Origin: Hepsetus odoe
Taxonomy: Eukaryota; Chordata; Actinopteri; Characiformes; Hepsetidae
DNA: 64,000 bases
Direction: 5' to 3'
Assembly: GCA_017165825.1 (NCBI GenBank)
Contig: CM029387.1
Location: forward strand, 5,571,342 to 5,635,341
In this document: positions 44,959 through 58,000 of the stretch, in pieces
Position numbering within the stretch: the stretch's first letter is position 1
Layout of the letters: every line of letters starts with the position of its first letter
Notes under the pieces: model-generated
The model's input: only the letters and a program-made list of their open reading frames with translations
Databases searched by the model: none
What the model was told of the DNA's origin: nothing
Made by a program: the position numbers and the translations under genes

Positions 44959-47900
44959 ATGAGAGCATTACATTTTGGGATTCTTCTGCTGCTTCTATTC
45001 AAGGAAAAGAGCCAGGCCTCAGGTAAAGGCAGACTGTCTTCCAGCCATAAACATACAGACGTTTACTAAGGCAATGACAAAATAGACAACTGGGGTAATA
45101 ACCGATCTCGTAAGCTGCATGTATAATTTTTGTATGTTCAGGTAGTTACTCAGTACGGTTGCAGTATCACAGCATTGTTGAATTTAAACATGGATGCAAA
45201 TCTGTATTGTATAGTGTTTAACATTCTGAGAAGCACTAAAGAACCCTCTGGAGCAAAGCCATAGAAGAATAAAAAACATTGGACAGGAGTGAGGGGCAGT
45301 AGTGGCCTAGTGGTTAGGGCGTTGACCACATGATCGGCGGATCAGGGGTTTGAACCCCTTCCCAATGGGTCGCCCTGAGGTACCCTTTAGCAAGGTGCCG
45401 TCCCCGTCTCGCGCCTCCCTGCGATGGGCTGGCGACCTGTCCAGGGTGTGTCCCCCGTCCTCACCCTGTGTGTGCTGGGTTGGACACCAGCACTCCCCCG
45501 CGACTCCGTTTGGGACAAGCGGCAGATAATGGATGGACGGACAGGAGTGCATTTTGGGGAGGATGAAACTGCTTCACCAAGTTCAGCTAACAAAAGGTAA
45601 CAATTGAAAAATAATTGAACAATAGACCATCATTACGGTTGTCATGCTGCTGGTGATTGTAAGCCTGGAGGAACCCACCCAAATCTTGAAGGTTTCTCTT
45701 TGCCTGGCCATTGGACTGTGGCTGATGGACCCACAGTCAGCTTCACATCTGCCCGAGTTACTTCCAATGGCAGCAGGGCAGAATGAGCACAAGAGAGGTA
45801 TTGCTCAACAAGCCTGGGAAGAAAGGCCCACCAGTGGATAGCTGAAGGCAAAAAAGGCTTATCGGCAGGAAATTATCACTACGAAAAATAATGTTAAGAG
45901 GGTACAAAAGTAACTCAAGTGTAGGTTAACAGTTTGTGCCAGCTGTTATGGACTGTGTACTTTTGCTCAGATTTGATAAACACCTGCAACGATGCGTCAC
46001 ATTCTTTGGAGCCACAGCATGAACAACCAGAGGACGTTTGAAGCCCATCATTAAAATCTGTTGTGTAGCCTGTGTCATTGTCTGACCACAAAGAAACAAG
46101 AATGTCCCAGGAACTCGAGTAGTCTGAAGTGAGCACCTTTCAGTCAATGGCAGTCATTGTATCAGACATGAAGCCCTAGAAATACTAGTAAATGGCTGGG
46201 TTTCTGTAAACTGACAGGCCACTTTATTAGACATCAAATGATGCAGGCAGCTGAAGTTGAATCATTTAAATATTCTTTTTTGCATACAATTGTCCTCTGG
46301 ATCCCTCAAGCTCTTTTAGGGGCATGTTCTCAAAAGGGCCCACAGCGAAGATGAATTTGGCTCACAGCGATTACTGCAGCAAGTAAATTATGCAAATTCC
46401 ATCCTACAGCAAAGATGAACAGGTCTGTGCTCAAACTACCCAAAGTTCAGTTCTTCCCACATCCTGGGTTGGATCAACACCAGTTTGATCAGTTCCTCTT
46501 GCCTCAAAGCTAAAAAGTCTGAAAACAGTTTTGTTGCAAATTACCCAACATCAGATTTTCAAACAAATTTCTAATCATTTTTTTTAAACTGTTCTCTACC
46601 CATCATTTTTGTATGAAGCTGAAGGTTCTCAGAAAGACTTGATGCTTCAGAGAGAAATAAGTTACAAAACAATCTCTAAGCAGTTCACCAATCCAGAGTA
46701 AAACAGATTGTGTGCAAAGGTTGGAATTCAGAAAGAATCCTTATGCTTCCAAGAAGTGAACTTACACACCTCGATCTTGTGTCATTGTTGGTCCATTTCA
46801 TGAGATCACAAAGCCAACTCCAAAAGTAGTGAAGAATGTGGGGGGTAGGAGTATGTTTATGGAGAAGGACAATTTTATGAGAAGCATTTTCCTTGGAGAA
46901 ATGATGAAGGGGCAAAAATTCCTCCAAGAACTTCTGCCACTCATGGATATGCAATACCAAATTATGTTTAACATGTGAAAACTTGCTGTTGCTCTTTGTC
47001 CTATTCCAGTCTGAAACATGAGAACGTTCTAGAAATGTGTTCATGATTGTGTTGTAGCTGGATGTGCAGAACCCCCACAACTGTGCTGCCAGGGAAGCAA
47101 TAATGCCTGCCAGCGAGGCTGCTACTGTGACCAGGGCTGCCGGATCTTTGGTGACTGTTGCTCAGACTACAGACAAACCTGCGAGGAACGTGAGAAACAT
47201 TTCTTCATACAGCAATTCAGTTGTGGGCCCAGCACAACACTACCACATTAATCCTCACTCACCAAGAAAGTAAACACATTTGGACTTTCTGAATACATTT
47301 TTGATCTTTAAGCCTCAACACCAGACAGCACCTGGATGGAATTTGAGCTGGCCAGAGCGCAGATATCAAATTAATAAAGGAGTAATTGAATTGCATTTAA
47401 ATCTTCAACTTTAGACCCCAAAAATTACTCCATACATAAAACCTTGAGTTTCTAGAAAGAATGAACGCCGACTTGCAGTTTGTACAACTAATTTGTCATT
47501 CATGTATGCTTGCTATCAATTCTTGTTCATTTCACTTGCCTATAATTTTAAAACACAATTCCTCATTAGAAATTCAACCACTCACGACAGCGATGCCGCA
47601 GAGAGTCACAAGCATTCAACCAACCACAACAAATCCTACAGATAAATCTGAAACTGCAGCAAAAAACCCTGGTGAGTGGAAGTGAAAGGAAAACCACATT
47701 TACACTAGTTTAAGATCATCAAATAGGGAAAAGTTTACACCTTTCAAGACCTACCACCATAATGCCTCCCTGTTTTACATAGTCAGTACAACAGCAGCTA
47801 ACCCAGAGATCAGCTTCAGCACTCAAGGACCAACAGCATCAAGTTCATACAGATCCTCACCTTCGGCACTCACAACAAGCACCCTTGGTAAGTAACGAGT

Positions 47901-50900
47901 GACACAGGTGAATTTCAGGAAGACCTTTTAGTCAGTACACGCAACAGTCCCAAGAGCCAGGATAAGGCTTCATGTCAGGCAGGTGCATCGAACTTCTAGA
48001 TTAGTAGAAAAAGTAAAAACAGTCGGTGGATCATTTTCTTGAACTCTCCCCCCTTAGAATCTACACTGGTTACTTCACCAACCACCACTCCAGAGAGTAT
48101 TACATCCCTGAGAACCAATAACCAAACATCTGCAAGAAACAACCATGGTCAGTACCCAAATCTCACTATGTGGCAACAAAAACAAGCCTCTGAAACTGGT
48201 GTAATGAGCACCAAAAGTTATGCCTGGAGAACAATTCCTCAAAAATATATATATATATGAAAGTCTGGTGCCATGAATGCAAAACAACTTTTACAAAGTG
48301 CTGTAATGAAGACGTTATGACCGCCAGTCTGTACCATTTATTACAACAGAAATCACCTCCATTTCAACCGAAACCTCAGACAACACCAGAACTGGATCAA
48401 CCTCAGACAACACCAGAACTGGATCAACCTCAGACCAGTGTCCACCCCTAATCACTGACCACACATCCTCCTCCAGTTCAGGGCCCAATGATCAGACTTC
48501 ATATCCCACATCAGCACTCAAACCAACCAGTCCAAGAGGTAATGAAAACAAAGTAATGCTTAGTTTTTATTAATGTGGATCATAAATGATCTCAAAAGAA
48601 TTCTCTCACTAGAAATTACAAGTTCATCTTCAGAGACCACCACTAATACCCCACCAAAGACCACATCCATGAGTATTACTGCATCAGCTTTGACATCTAC
48701 ACTCACAAGAGGCTATTTTGGTAAGTTAGCCAAGCAAACCTTGTTTTATTCCTTGGATACAATCCTACACATTTTACACACACATACACACTAATGTGCT
48801 TACTTGTCAGGCACTGCATCAGCCAGTAAAACCGTGACCACACCAGAGATCACCTTCGGCACTCCAACTGCATCTGTAAATGTTACAGGAAGATCTTCAG
48901 CTTCTACTCTTAAGCTCATCATTGGTAAGCAGTAAACGATGTAGGGTTTCCTAAAAGCCTATTAGCCAAGACAAACCTAATCACAGGTATCTGCCACTGA
49001 CCATTTTTTCAGGTTCACCAAGTGTTCAGTATACATGTACAATCAAATTGTTACTACATTCCTTCCAGACTAATTACAGGCACTCATCCTGTAGCAGTAT
49101 CAAAAAAAAAAAAAAAAGGAACCATAAACACAATGGGGCAGCAAGGCCTAGTGGTTAGGGAGCTCCAGGATTAGTAGGTCAGGGGTTCAAATCCCAGACC
49201 AGTAGGTCACCCTGAGGTCTTGCTGACATTGAGAGGTCAGTCATCACCAGTGTACCAGAGACTGAATTTCTTCAGCTGTCAACACATTGACCATCAGAAA
49301 TAACTTCTTATTCTAATAAATCCTAGACCTGTTGGGTTGATATTCCACCTCATCTGCTTCACCCATCAGGTCATAACATTTTGGCTCAGAAGAGTGCATC
49401 AGGCTTCACTTCAGGCAGCCAGAACTGCTGTTCTAGTTTAGATAAATATATCTGACACTAAAAGGGTTTGTCGTTTACAAATGGCAAGTCATCCATTAGA
49501 GCAGTCAGTATCAATGGATGGGACTATGCAGATGTTCAGAATATTAATACTATAGTTTAGTGCTCACTTGGCATACAAGTAAGAACATTGTGCCTTTTCA
49601 TCTCATTTGTCACGTCAGAAACCAGCTCCACCTCTGAATCCCCAGAGAACACCAGAACTGGATCAAACTCAGGTCTGCCAACAACCACACAGCAGCCAAC
49701 TCTCACTACAGCCTCCTTGAATCCAGGGACCACACATCAGATTTCACACCAGACAGACAAAAAAAAAAAAAAAAAAAAAAAAAGCAGAAAAGCAACAAGA
49801 CTATACTTCATGTGATAGAATCAGATCACATACCCAAAGAGCTGAAAATTAACCATTATCTGAATAGGCCAGCTAATCATTTTTAGCTTTAACAGTTTGT
49901 TATCTAAAGATGGAAAATGGGCCAGAATTATTTATATTCCAAGACAGAGCTGACTTCAATTCTGAAAGGTGTACTGGCCCAGGGTGAATTTCCTCCTTAA
50001 CGTTACATTACCTGGGTAATGGGAGACTTTATTCCAGAGAACACATTTGATTTTAGTCTCCTCCAGAGGGCAGCATACACATGAACATCACTGTCAATTC
50101 TCCAAACTTACACAGGCTCTGGTATTCGTACAGCTGACATACAAGGACGTAGTACAGCCAGTCAGGATAGACAGTAGTAAAGCTACAGTGCACCTCTTGT
50201 GGAAAGTTAAGCTTTTTTCAGATGCCTGATAAACAGAAGGTGCTAATGCATCTTCTTGATGACTGTCCACCTGAGCACAATGAGAGTGACCCCTAAAAAT
50301 CTGTTAACTAGTCACACAGCATCTCCCCTGCTGTAAATGGACACAGTCAGCCTGTCTGTAGGGATAAATTATCAGCTCTCTGCTTTTGATGACATCAAGA
50401 GATCTTTCTCAATAAAAGGGGTTTAAGACTTTCACCGTTTACTGAATTTAGCAGACGCTCTTATCAAGAGTGACCTCCATACCATTATTACAGGGACAGT
50501 CCCCCTGGAGCAACTCCGGGTTAAGGGTCTTGCTCAGGGACCCAGAGGTGGGGTTCAAACCTGGGATCCCTTGAGCCATAGGCAAGTATCCTACCCCTAG
50601 ACCACCGCCACCCTCGAGGTGTGCCAGCAGTCTGCTTGTGCCACACAAAGGATTAACATCCAGCTGTGGTTTGAGCTGTGGCTTTATAGTGCTGCTGCTC
50701 TTGATTGCTGATTATCATCAGCTGTGGCTCTGCACCTCCCCCTCCTGCCTGAAGGGGGACTGTGCTGCCCTCTGTTGGCTGGTGTGCATACTGTCCGCCC
50801 CTCCTGGATGGTAACTGTACACCCAGGTGTCATTATTGTCCTCTGGTTTTCTATTTAACTTTCCTACATGCTGCATTTCTAGAACAACTTTAAAAAGGCA

Positions 50901-53900
50901 GCAAAGAGCTACCTACTACCTACGGTAAAAAGATAGAAGCAAAAGTGGGGGAAAAAATGACATATATAATAAACAATGCTTAAAATAAACTAAAGAAAGT
51001 TAAAATGTTGGAATTTCTTTCATCAGAACAGCCAATATCAATGGATGTTGCAACAAATCAACTAATACAGAATAACTCATGACCTATAAAAAATGAAATA
51101 TAGAATATAAACTTGTATGAGTAAGAACATTGTGTTTATATCTCATTTGTCACATCAGAGACCAGCTCCAACTCTGAATTCCCAGAGAACCCCAGAACTG
51201 GATCAAACTCAGATCTACCTACAACACAGCATCCAACGCTCTCTACATCCTCCTTGAATCAGGGGTCCACACATCAGATTTCACACCAGACATCCACATC
51301 AGACATAAAGACAAAAAAGCAGAAAGGTAACACCAGACTAGACTTTGTGTGATGCAATCAGATCACAGACCTAAAGTATCTAAAAAGAACAGGAGCTGAA
51401 AATTAAACATTCTTCTCTGAATAATGGGCCATCACGTCATTTTCAGCTTTATCAGTTTGTTATGTAATGATGGAAAATGGGCCAGAATTCTTTTGTTTTT
51501 TTAAATAATATGAATCATTGTTGACTTAAATTCTGAAAGGCGTACTGGCCCGGTGTGAACTACTATCTTAATTTGCATTATTTGGTTAATTGGTCTGTGA
51601 ACTTGTTGACAACACTTTATTTGAGAGAACACACACATTTTGTCTCCTCCAGAGGGCAGCATATACATGAACATCACCATCATTCCTCCAAGAGTTAGAT
51701 GAGTTCTGGTATTGGTACTCAAATTCTAATCTCCACTAAACACCAGTACCAGACCAACTCTAAAGCAGATCATTAATTGTTTCCTTGCTCTGTCAAAGAT
51801 GCAATTTTTTATTTTTTTTTTTTTTTAGAAACTACATCCATCCACACATCCATCCCATCCATCCCAACTGAGGTTTGGCCATCAAGCTCAGCTGAAAACA
51901 CAACCATGCAGAAAGGTGGTAGCATCTAATTTATGTAAAATAAGGGTCTTCAGTTTTGTCCTGAATGAACATCATCTTTTTTCATTAATTTGTTAAGTAC
52001 TCCTCCTACAACACATTCTGTCACACCTGTTTTTCTGAAACAGGATGTGGTGTAAATGTCATGGATTGGTGGAAGCTCTGTCAATAAATTATTACCATAA
52101 ATAAAAAATAAGATAAATTACCAGCTCCTTGGTCTTGCTGACGTTGAGAGAGAGGTCATTGTCTTGACACCATCCTGCCAGAGACTGAACTTCCTCTCTG
52201 TAGGCTTCAGGTTTCAGGGCTGTTGGTAGTTGGATGCACGATGTTGGTGTTGTCTTTATAAACTTTATGATGAGCTGGAGCTGTGTCCGGCTACACAAGC
52301 ATGTGGGATCTGGGAGCAGGGCATGGGAAAAGCCTGAACTGAACTTGTGGTCAAAGAAACAATTGAAACAATTATGTTTTCATCTCATTTGTCACATCAG
52401 AAACCAGCTCCACCTCTGAATCCCCAGAGAACTCCAGAACTGGATCAAAACCAGATCTGCCAACAACCACACAGCATCCAACCCTCACTGCAGGACATGC
52501 ATCCTTCTCGAATCCAGGGCCCACACATCAGACTTCACACCAGACATCCACATCAGACATAAAGACAAGCAAGAAGAGAGGTAGCACCAGACATAATTAT
52601 TTTTTTTTGTATACCATATAAAACTAAAGTATCAAAACACAAACTGATAAAAAACACATTAGTTATGATTTTAAAATTGAAAACGAGCACACAATGCTTC
52701 TTTTAATATACTAAGAGTCAGAGTTGACTTCACTTCTAGAAGGTGCTGGTCCATTCTCACAGGATTTACAGTGTTGTGCTGGAAGTAACTGCTGCCTTTA
52801 ATTACAGCACATGTTTAATGGACCTGTTACAGCATGTAGGCAACACTTTTCATTTGGAAGGACACGCATTCCATCCTGTTCTCCTTTAGAGGGCAGCAAA
52901 CACATGAACATGACTGTTATTCTTGTATGGTCCTGGAGAAACTTTTATTGTTTGTTCCACTGTGTACTGTGTTTGTGGTTTCAATGACAAAAACTACTTA
53001 AATGTTTCTCCTGATGTTAATCATGTTCTCCTGACAGCATCACAAGTACTAATCACCAACCAGCACCCTACACAAAGCCCCAGGATCAGAGGCTTGTGGG
53101 TTCATATCTAGACCAGTAGGTTGCCCAGATGTACCCTTGAGCAAGGTGCCGTCCCCATCACTGCTCCCCAGGTGCCTTAATAGCTGCCCCCCTCTGTATG
53201 AGGGAAATGCAGAGGAAGCATTTCGTTGTGTCTGACTGTGTGCTCTGACAATTAGTCACTTTCACTTCACTGCTAAAGCACCTCTAAACTAAATAGTGCA
53301 TCGTTGGTGTTTTTAAGGGTTGCTGTTGTTTGTTTTTTGTTTATTTGTTTTTGTTTTGTTTTCTTGGTCTATAACCTTTCTCATGTTAGAAACAACATCC
53401 AACCCCACTGAAGTTACAACGTCAAGATTAACAACCATACAGACAGGTATTAGCACAAATCTGAGCTCTATGAAGCAATCTTTTTTTTTTTTTTATCATT
53501 CTGCACAGTTTTGTTCTAAATAAATGCCAAATGTTGTTTTCTCATTAATAAAAGTCCCTCTAACAACACAGTCTGTCACAAAAACTCTAACAACCCACTA
53601 TTTTATTTACAGACAAGAACAGATTTGTATTTGACCTGAAGGTTTGTACACACTCTAGAACAAATGGAGGGGTGAACCTGGAGAGCCTGCAGAAGGTGAG
53701 TAATCGGGACTAACCACTGTATTCCTACAGATCGATAAAGCAACTAAGAAACTGCTGATTTGCTATTTATATCTAACAACAGCATCTGCTTTCTCCCAGT
53801 CAGAGATGTATGATCACTAGACTCACAAACACAGGGAGTGTTTCCACTAGCAGTTATGTGGAATCTTAAATCTCAGACAGCAAGGACATTTATTTAAATC

Positions 53901-54280
53901 TACTTTCATTCAAATTATATATCAAGGGACTATATCAAGAAGATTGTGGATTCTAATCCCTTACCAGCAAGTTGCCCTGAGGTACCCTTGAGCAAGGTAC
54001 CGTTGGCATCACTGCTCCCCGGGTGGTTTCAACAGCATTCTTGCTGCATGTGTGCATGTGTATGGGTAAAATGCGGAGGTGTAATTTTGTTGTTTCACTG
54101 TGTGCTGTGCCCTGTTTGACAAGAATGGTCACTTTCACTTTTTTCACTTTCTAATGAAGAGGAAACAAAATTTATCTCCGATTTCAGTTTGCTCAACAGG
54201 TGGAGACCATGTTTGGGGAACAGTGTAATGGCTGCACATTAAGGATCATAGGAGTCCAACAGAAGCCCACAACCCCATGA
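44959..54280 (+). CDS. Gene 2B: secreted somatomedin-B / Ser-Thr-rich protein, intact copy
   Basis: Assembled exons: 44959-45022, 47058-47189, 47570-47671, 47783-47887, 48058-48147, 48350-48538, 48613-48720, 48811-48924, 51159-51326, 51829-51915, 52401-52580, 53390-53446, 53613-53695 and 54188-54280. The sum is 1572 nt, open, about 523 residues. Order of parts: signal peptide (MRALHFGILLLLLFKEKSQ); one ten-cysteine somatomedin-B domain; ten Ser/Thr/Pro-rich exons with short repeats (SDNTRTGST twice) and N-glycosylation sequons; then the C-terminal module, VFDLKVCTHSRTNGGV, a phase-0 intron, FAQQVETMFGEQCNGCTLRI and a short tail. All other introns are phase 1, so exons can be gained or skipped without loss of frame. 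AATAAA at 54370-54375. I left out the segment at 49619 because it has no clear donor. Likely an extracellular glycoprotein; substrate and partner unknown. Confidence 0.75.
45292..45538 (+). mobile_element. SINE with LINE-like tail, private to unit B
   Basis: Perfect 11-bp target duplication GGACAGGAGTG at 45281-45291 and 45539-45549. Unit A has the single empty copy near 18111. The head is tRNA-like (GGGGCAGTAGTGGCCTAGTG) and the tail TTGGGACAAGCGGCAGATAA is also seen at 59151-59385 and, reversed, at 7751-7991. Confidence 0.9.
47058..47189 (+). CDS. Somatomedin-B exon of gene 2B
   Basis: Phase-1 exon identical to 19643-19774: CC pair, CYCDQGC, GDCCSDYRQTC. It lies in the tract that appears converted between units. 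Confidence 0.85.
49619..49790 (+). other. Ser/Thr exon of gene 2B that has lost its donor
   Basis: Good acceptor (CACGTCAG) and an open reading like the exons at 51159 and 52401 (ETSSTSESPENTRTGSNSGL). Where the sister exon has GAAAGGTAAC, this one has GAAAAGCAAC after a poly-A run of about 24. An internal CAG/GTCTGC could act as a weak phase-1 donor. Skipping it keeps frame. Confidence 0.5.
53941..54145 (+). mobile_element. tRNA-derived SINE (family 1) in the last intron of gene 2B
   Basis: GTTGCCCTGAGGTACCCTTG body through a GGTCACTTTCACTTTT tail. It is full where unit A (26225-26323) is cut, which shows the extent of the unit A deletion. Confidence 0.75.
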
Positions 54281-55094
54281 CCACTCCATTAAACCTCACC
54301 TCGTTGGGCTTTTTAACATACTCTTAATCATATTGTTCAGATTTTAAATGTATTATATGGAACTAACCTAATAAAGTTTTTATGACTGTCTTCTATTTTC
54401 TAAAAATTCATTCTTCTGTAAATGTAACGTGGAGAGGAAGCCATCTGTGGCCGCTCTCAGACCTTAATCAAAGCAAAAACAAGCTGCTTGAACATAGGAA
54501 ATTAACAATTAAAAAAAGATGAAAAAAGATGAATGGAGACCTCTCTTAGGTTACCATATAATGAATCTCTTAATGAAATCTCGAAAAGAATGGACAGGGA
54601 AATCTCAGAGGCAGCGTGAGGGTGAAGAGATACAGACTCTACTGGGAATGTTACGAGACCAGTTTTGAAAGCTGACAGCGAGAATTCAGTCAGATGAGTA
54701 AATAACATGAGGATAATGCTTTAACTTCAGTGGAACCTCTGTCCTGTTATGCAAACATGCTTGACATTCTGCCATGTCAATAATATTTATTACTTTGTTT
54801 GTCCGACATAAGTATATGCATTTCAGTTTTTCTTGTTTTTGTTAGTTGCAAAAGCTGTTTTATGGTGCGATCTTTTGATCAAACATTACATACAGGAACA
54901 TTTAAAAAAGCTAGTGAATTGTGCCCTTTAATCACCCTTAATACTGTAGAGGAATCACAATCAGAAGATTTCCATCTGCATATTTTTCATTACTATTAAG
55001 CCGTGCATGCGGAAGCATGTGGGCGAGTATCTCAGATGTCTTCAGCTTCATTTGACACAGACATACAGAGCTGGGCTGCTTGCTGGTCAGCAGG

Positions 55095-58000
55095 ATGAGA
55101 GTTATACATTTTGGGATTCTCCTGCTGATTCTGTTCATAGAAGAGAACCAGGCGTCAGGTAAAGGCAGACTCTCCTAATAAATGCATATCATTTAATATG
55201 AGTAATGAATGTCAGGATCCATATCTGGGTTAAAATAGATCTGAATCCTCTGCATAAATCGGTTAGATGCTTTACAGTATCTCCAGGTGCTTTAGCTTTC
55301 TTTAATTTTTTAAGAACATTTTCAAAGATTGGATCCTTAACTGAGTAGTTCAGACAAAGGAATTAGGAATGGAGGTATAACACAGAAGTCCATCGACACC
55401 CAGATTTAGATAAATGCTGCAAAATCTCTCTGTTTGAGTCTTGTCATGGTGGTTTAGGACACAGTATGACTTACTGTGATTTATAAAAATAAGCTAAATC
55501 CAACTTTTTAGTTTAGTTTTTAGTTTGCACATCAGTTTAGTTTGCACTGCAATTCTTCACACAAGGTTCACATCTAATTACAAAGAACAGTTGTGAAGAA
55601 AATCTGCAATCATTTTATCTCATTAAAAATCTGGAACCAGTGTTCTCTGAATAATCAGCCAATAAACTCATGATGTTGACTCTACTTCTGGAAGGTGATT
55701 GGTGCACTGGCCAATTCTTACTGGGTTGCGCTGGAAGTAGCTGCTGCCCTTTAATCACATGGTTAATGAAATAAAGGATCTCTTACAGAATGTTAACAGT
55801 TCTTTATTTCAAAGCAAATACATCCCGTTTTAGTTTCCTCCAGACGGCAGCATAAACATAAACATCACTATCGTTGCTCCCGACGTTTCCCGTCAAGTTC
55901 CCCTTCTTGCAATTGTAAGAGTGTACAATACTGTCCAAGATATGGGCCTGAGTTTCTCATTAATGAAGAAACTACCTCACTTACAGAACCTTTCACAACC
56001 TATATCTAAACTATCTAACAACCCATCGTTTAATTTGTAGATACAAAGAGACATGAAGGTGGGTAAGGAGGGGTGAGGTTAGATGCTTTCACTGACAACT
56101 GTTACTGATAAATCCACATTAACAATAAAAACCCTTTGATTGTGCCATTAATTAAAAAAAATTATAAAATAAACAAATAAATTATAAACTATATCAGCAT
56201 AAATGAACTTGTTTTAACCTGGGTATTATTGCAGAAATGTTTCATGAAAATGTTTTATATACAAGAATTTAAAGCACACTTCATGTACACCATCACTTTA
56301 TTTAAATACAGTAACATCTAGTAAAATGGAAATGATGTTAAAGATAATAAATATTTCCTCACAAATTACAGTTAATTCCACAAGCTCACCAACATCTACA
56401 CCAGAGACCAGAGGGGTGAGGTTAGATTATATCACTGACAACTGCAATTGATAAACCGCCCACATTTTCAGTAAAAACCCTGTAAAGTTGCCATTAATAT
56501 TGCCGTTAATTAAAAAAAATTATAAAATAAACAAATAAACACAAATAATATAAACTATATCAGCATGAATTAATTTGTTTGAAAGTTTGTTCCATGGCTC
56601 AGTGTTTTATGAACTTGGGTAAAATGGAAATGATGAAATAAATGCAGCCAACGGTGCTTTAGCTTTTTGTCCAAAAATAATTGGCACATTTATTTACTTT
56701 CTTGGTTTACTTTAAGTCACGTTCTTTTTCAGATTTTTGTTAATGACTGTTGTGTGTTGTAGCTGGATGTGCTGGCCCCCCTAAACTGTGCTGCCAAGGA
56801 CTTAATAACACCTGCAGCAGAGGTTCACAGTGTTATTGTGACCAGGCCTGTCTGATCTCTACAGACTGTTGTGCAGACTACAGACAAACCTGCCTTGGAC
56901 GTGAGAATTACTCTCATCTTCACACAGCAATTCTACAGTTGTGGTCTCAGCATCATTTTTAAACACATTCATCCTCGCTCACACTGTTATTGTGGTGAAA
57001 CATCTACAAATACATGGACAGGCTAAGAAAGCAAATTCTTTGTGTTCATTTCTAGACATTTGATCTTTTAGACTCGACACCAGATGCCACACTGATTGAA
57101 CAGAAGGAATTTGAGCTCTAATTATTCATGCGTTTGTTTGGTTGTGTTATTTATTGTCATATTCAGATCTGCTCCCTGTGTAACCGATCCAACACATTCA
57201 TCCTCACTTTAATTGTTATTATACTGGAACATCGAGAGAGAGTATAAGAAAGCAAGTATATTTATATTAAGTGTTTACACTTGACTCCAGATTCAACAGA
57301 TTCAGGAGGAAATTTTCTAAACTGCACAACTCAAGAACTTTAGAACCACTGGTTCCAATTAACATGTTATCCATTTGCACACCGTTTATTAACTTCTACA
57401 ATTAGATTTTAGTGAAATCTCTTTACTGTCTCCAGATCTGTAAAAATGAAAGTGAGCATTCATGGTTCAAATCCATCTTTGTGAGTCAACCCATTTATTC
57501 AATCCATTTGGATTCTGATGAAATTTTAAATCTACCCAAAGGCTTGAATGCATCTAGAAGTACCAAACATTTCATCATCATCATCTTCTTCTTCTTCTTC
57601 TTCTTCTTCTTCTGATAAAACTATTTTTAAGAAAAAAAAAATTATATTTCTAAAAAAATGTTGTTATTTCTCACTGCATATACAAGTTATTCAAATTATA
57701 TGTTTAACAGAGGAATTTACTTCATGTGAGCAGTATAAATAATTTCAGTTGACTTTTTAGCAAGTTGTCATTTGAGTTGTTTGCTGTCATGTGTTACTGA
57801 CCTATCTGAGCTGCAGATCTGTTTCTCATTAATGATAAGAAATATTTTCTCACAAATTACAGTTAATTCTACAAGCTCACCAACATCTACACCAGAGACC
57901 ACCTTCAGTTCCCCACCATCTGTAAACTCTGGTGAGCTACGACAACATGCACTATTCATTCACTATACATGCACTACAACTATTTCTTTGTTTTATTACA

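Larger units (their letters stand above)
28783..57540 (+). repeat. Segmental duplication unit B
   Basis: About 28.8 kb collinear with 7314-28614. It is longer because of an inserted element at 30068-31100, the expanded Thr-rich exon, a solo LTR, a LINE at 39844-41892 and extra exons in gene 2B. It holds gene 1B, gene 2B and the first two exons of gene 3B. Confidence 0.85.
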
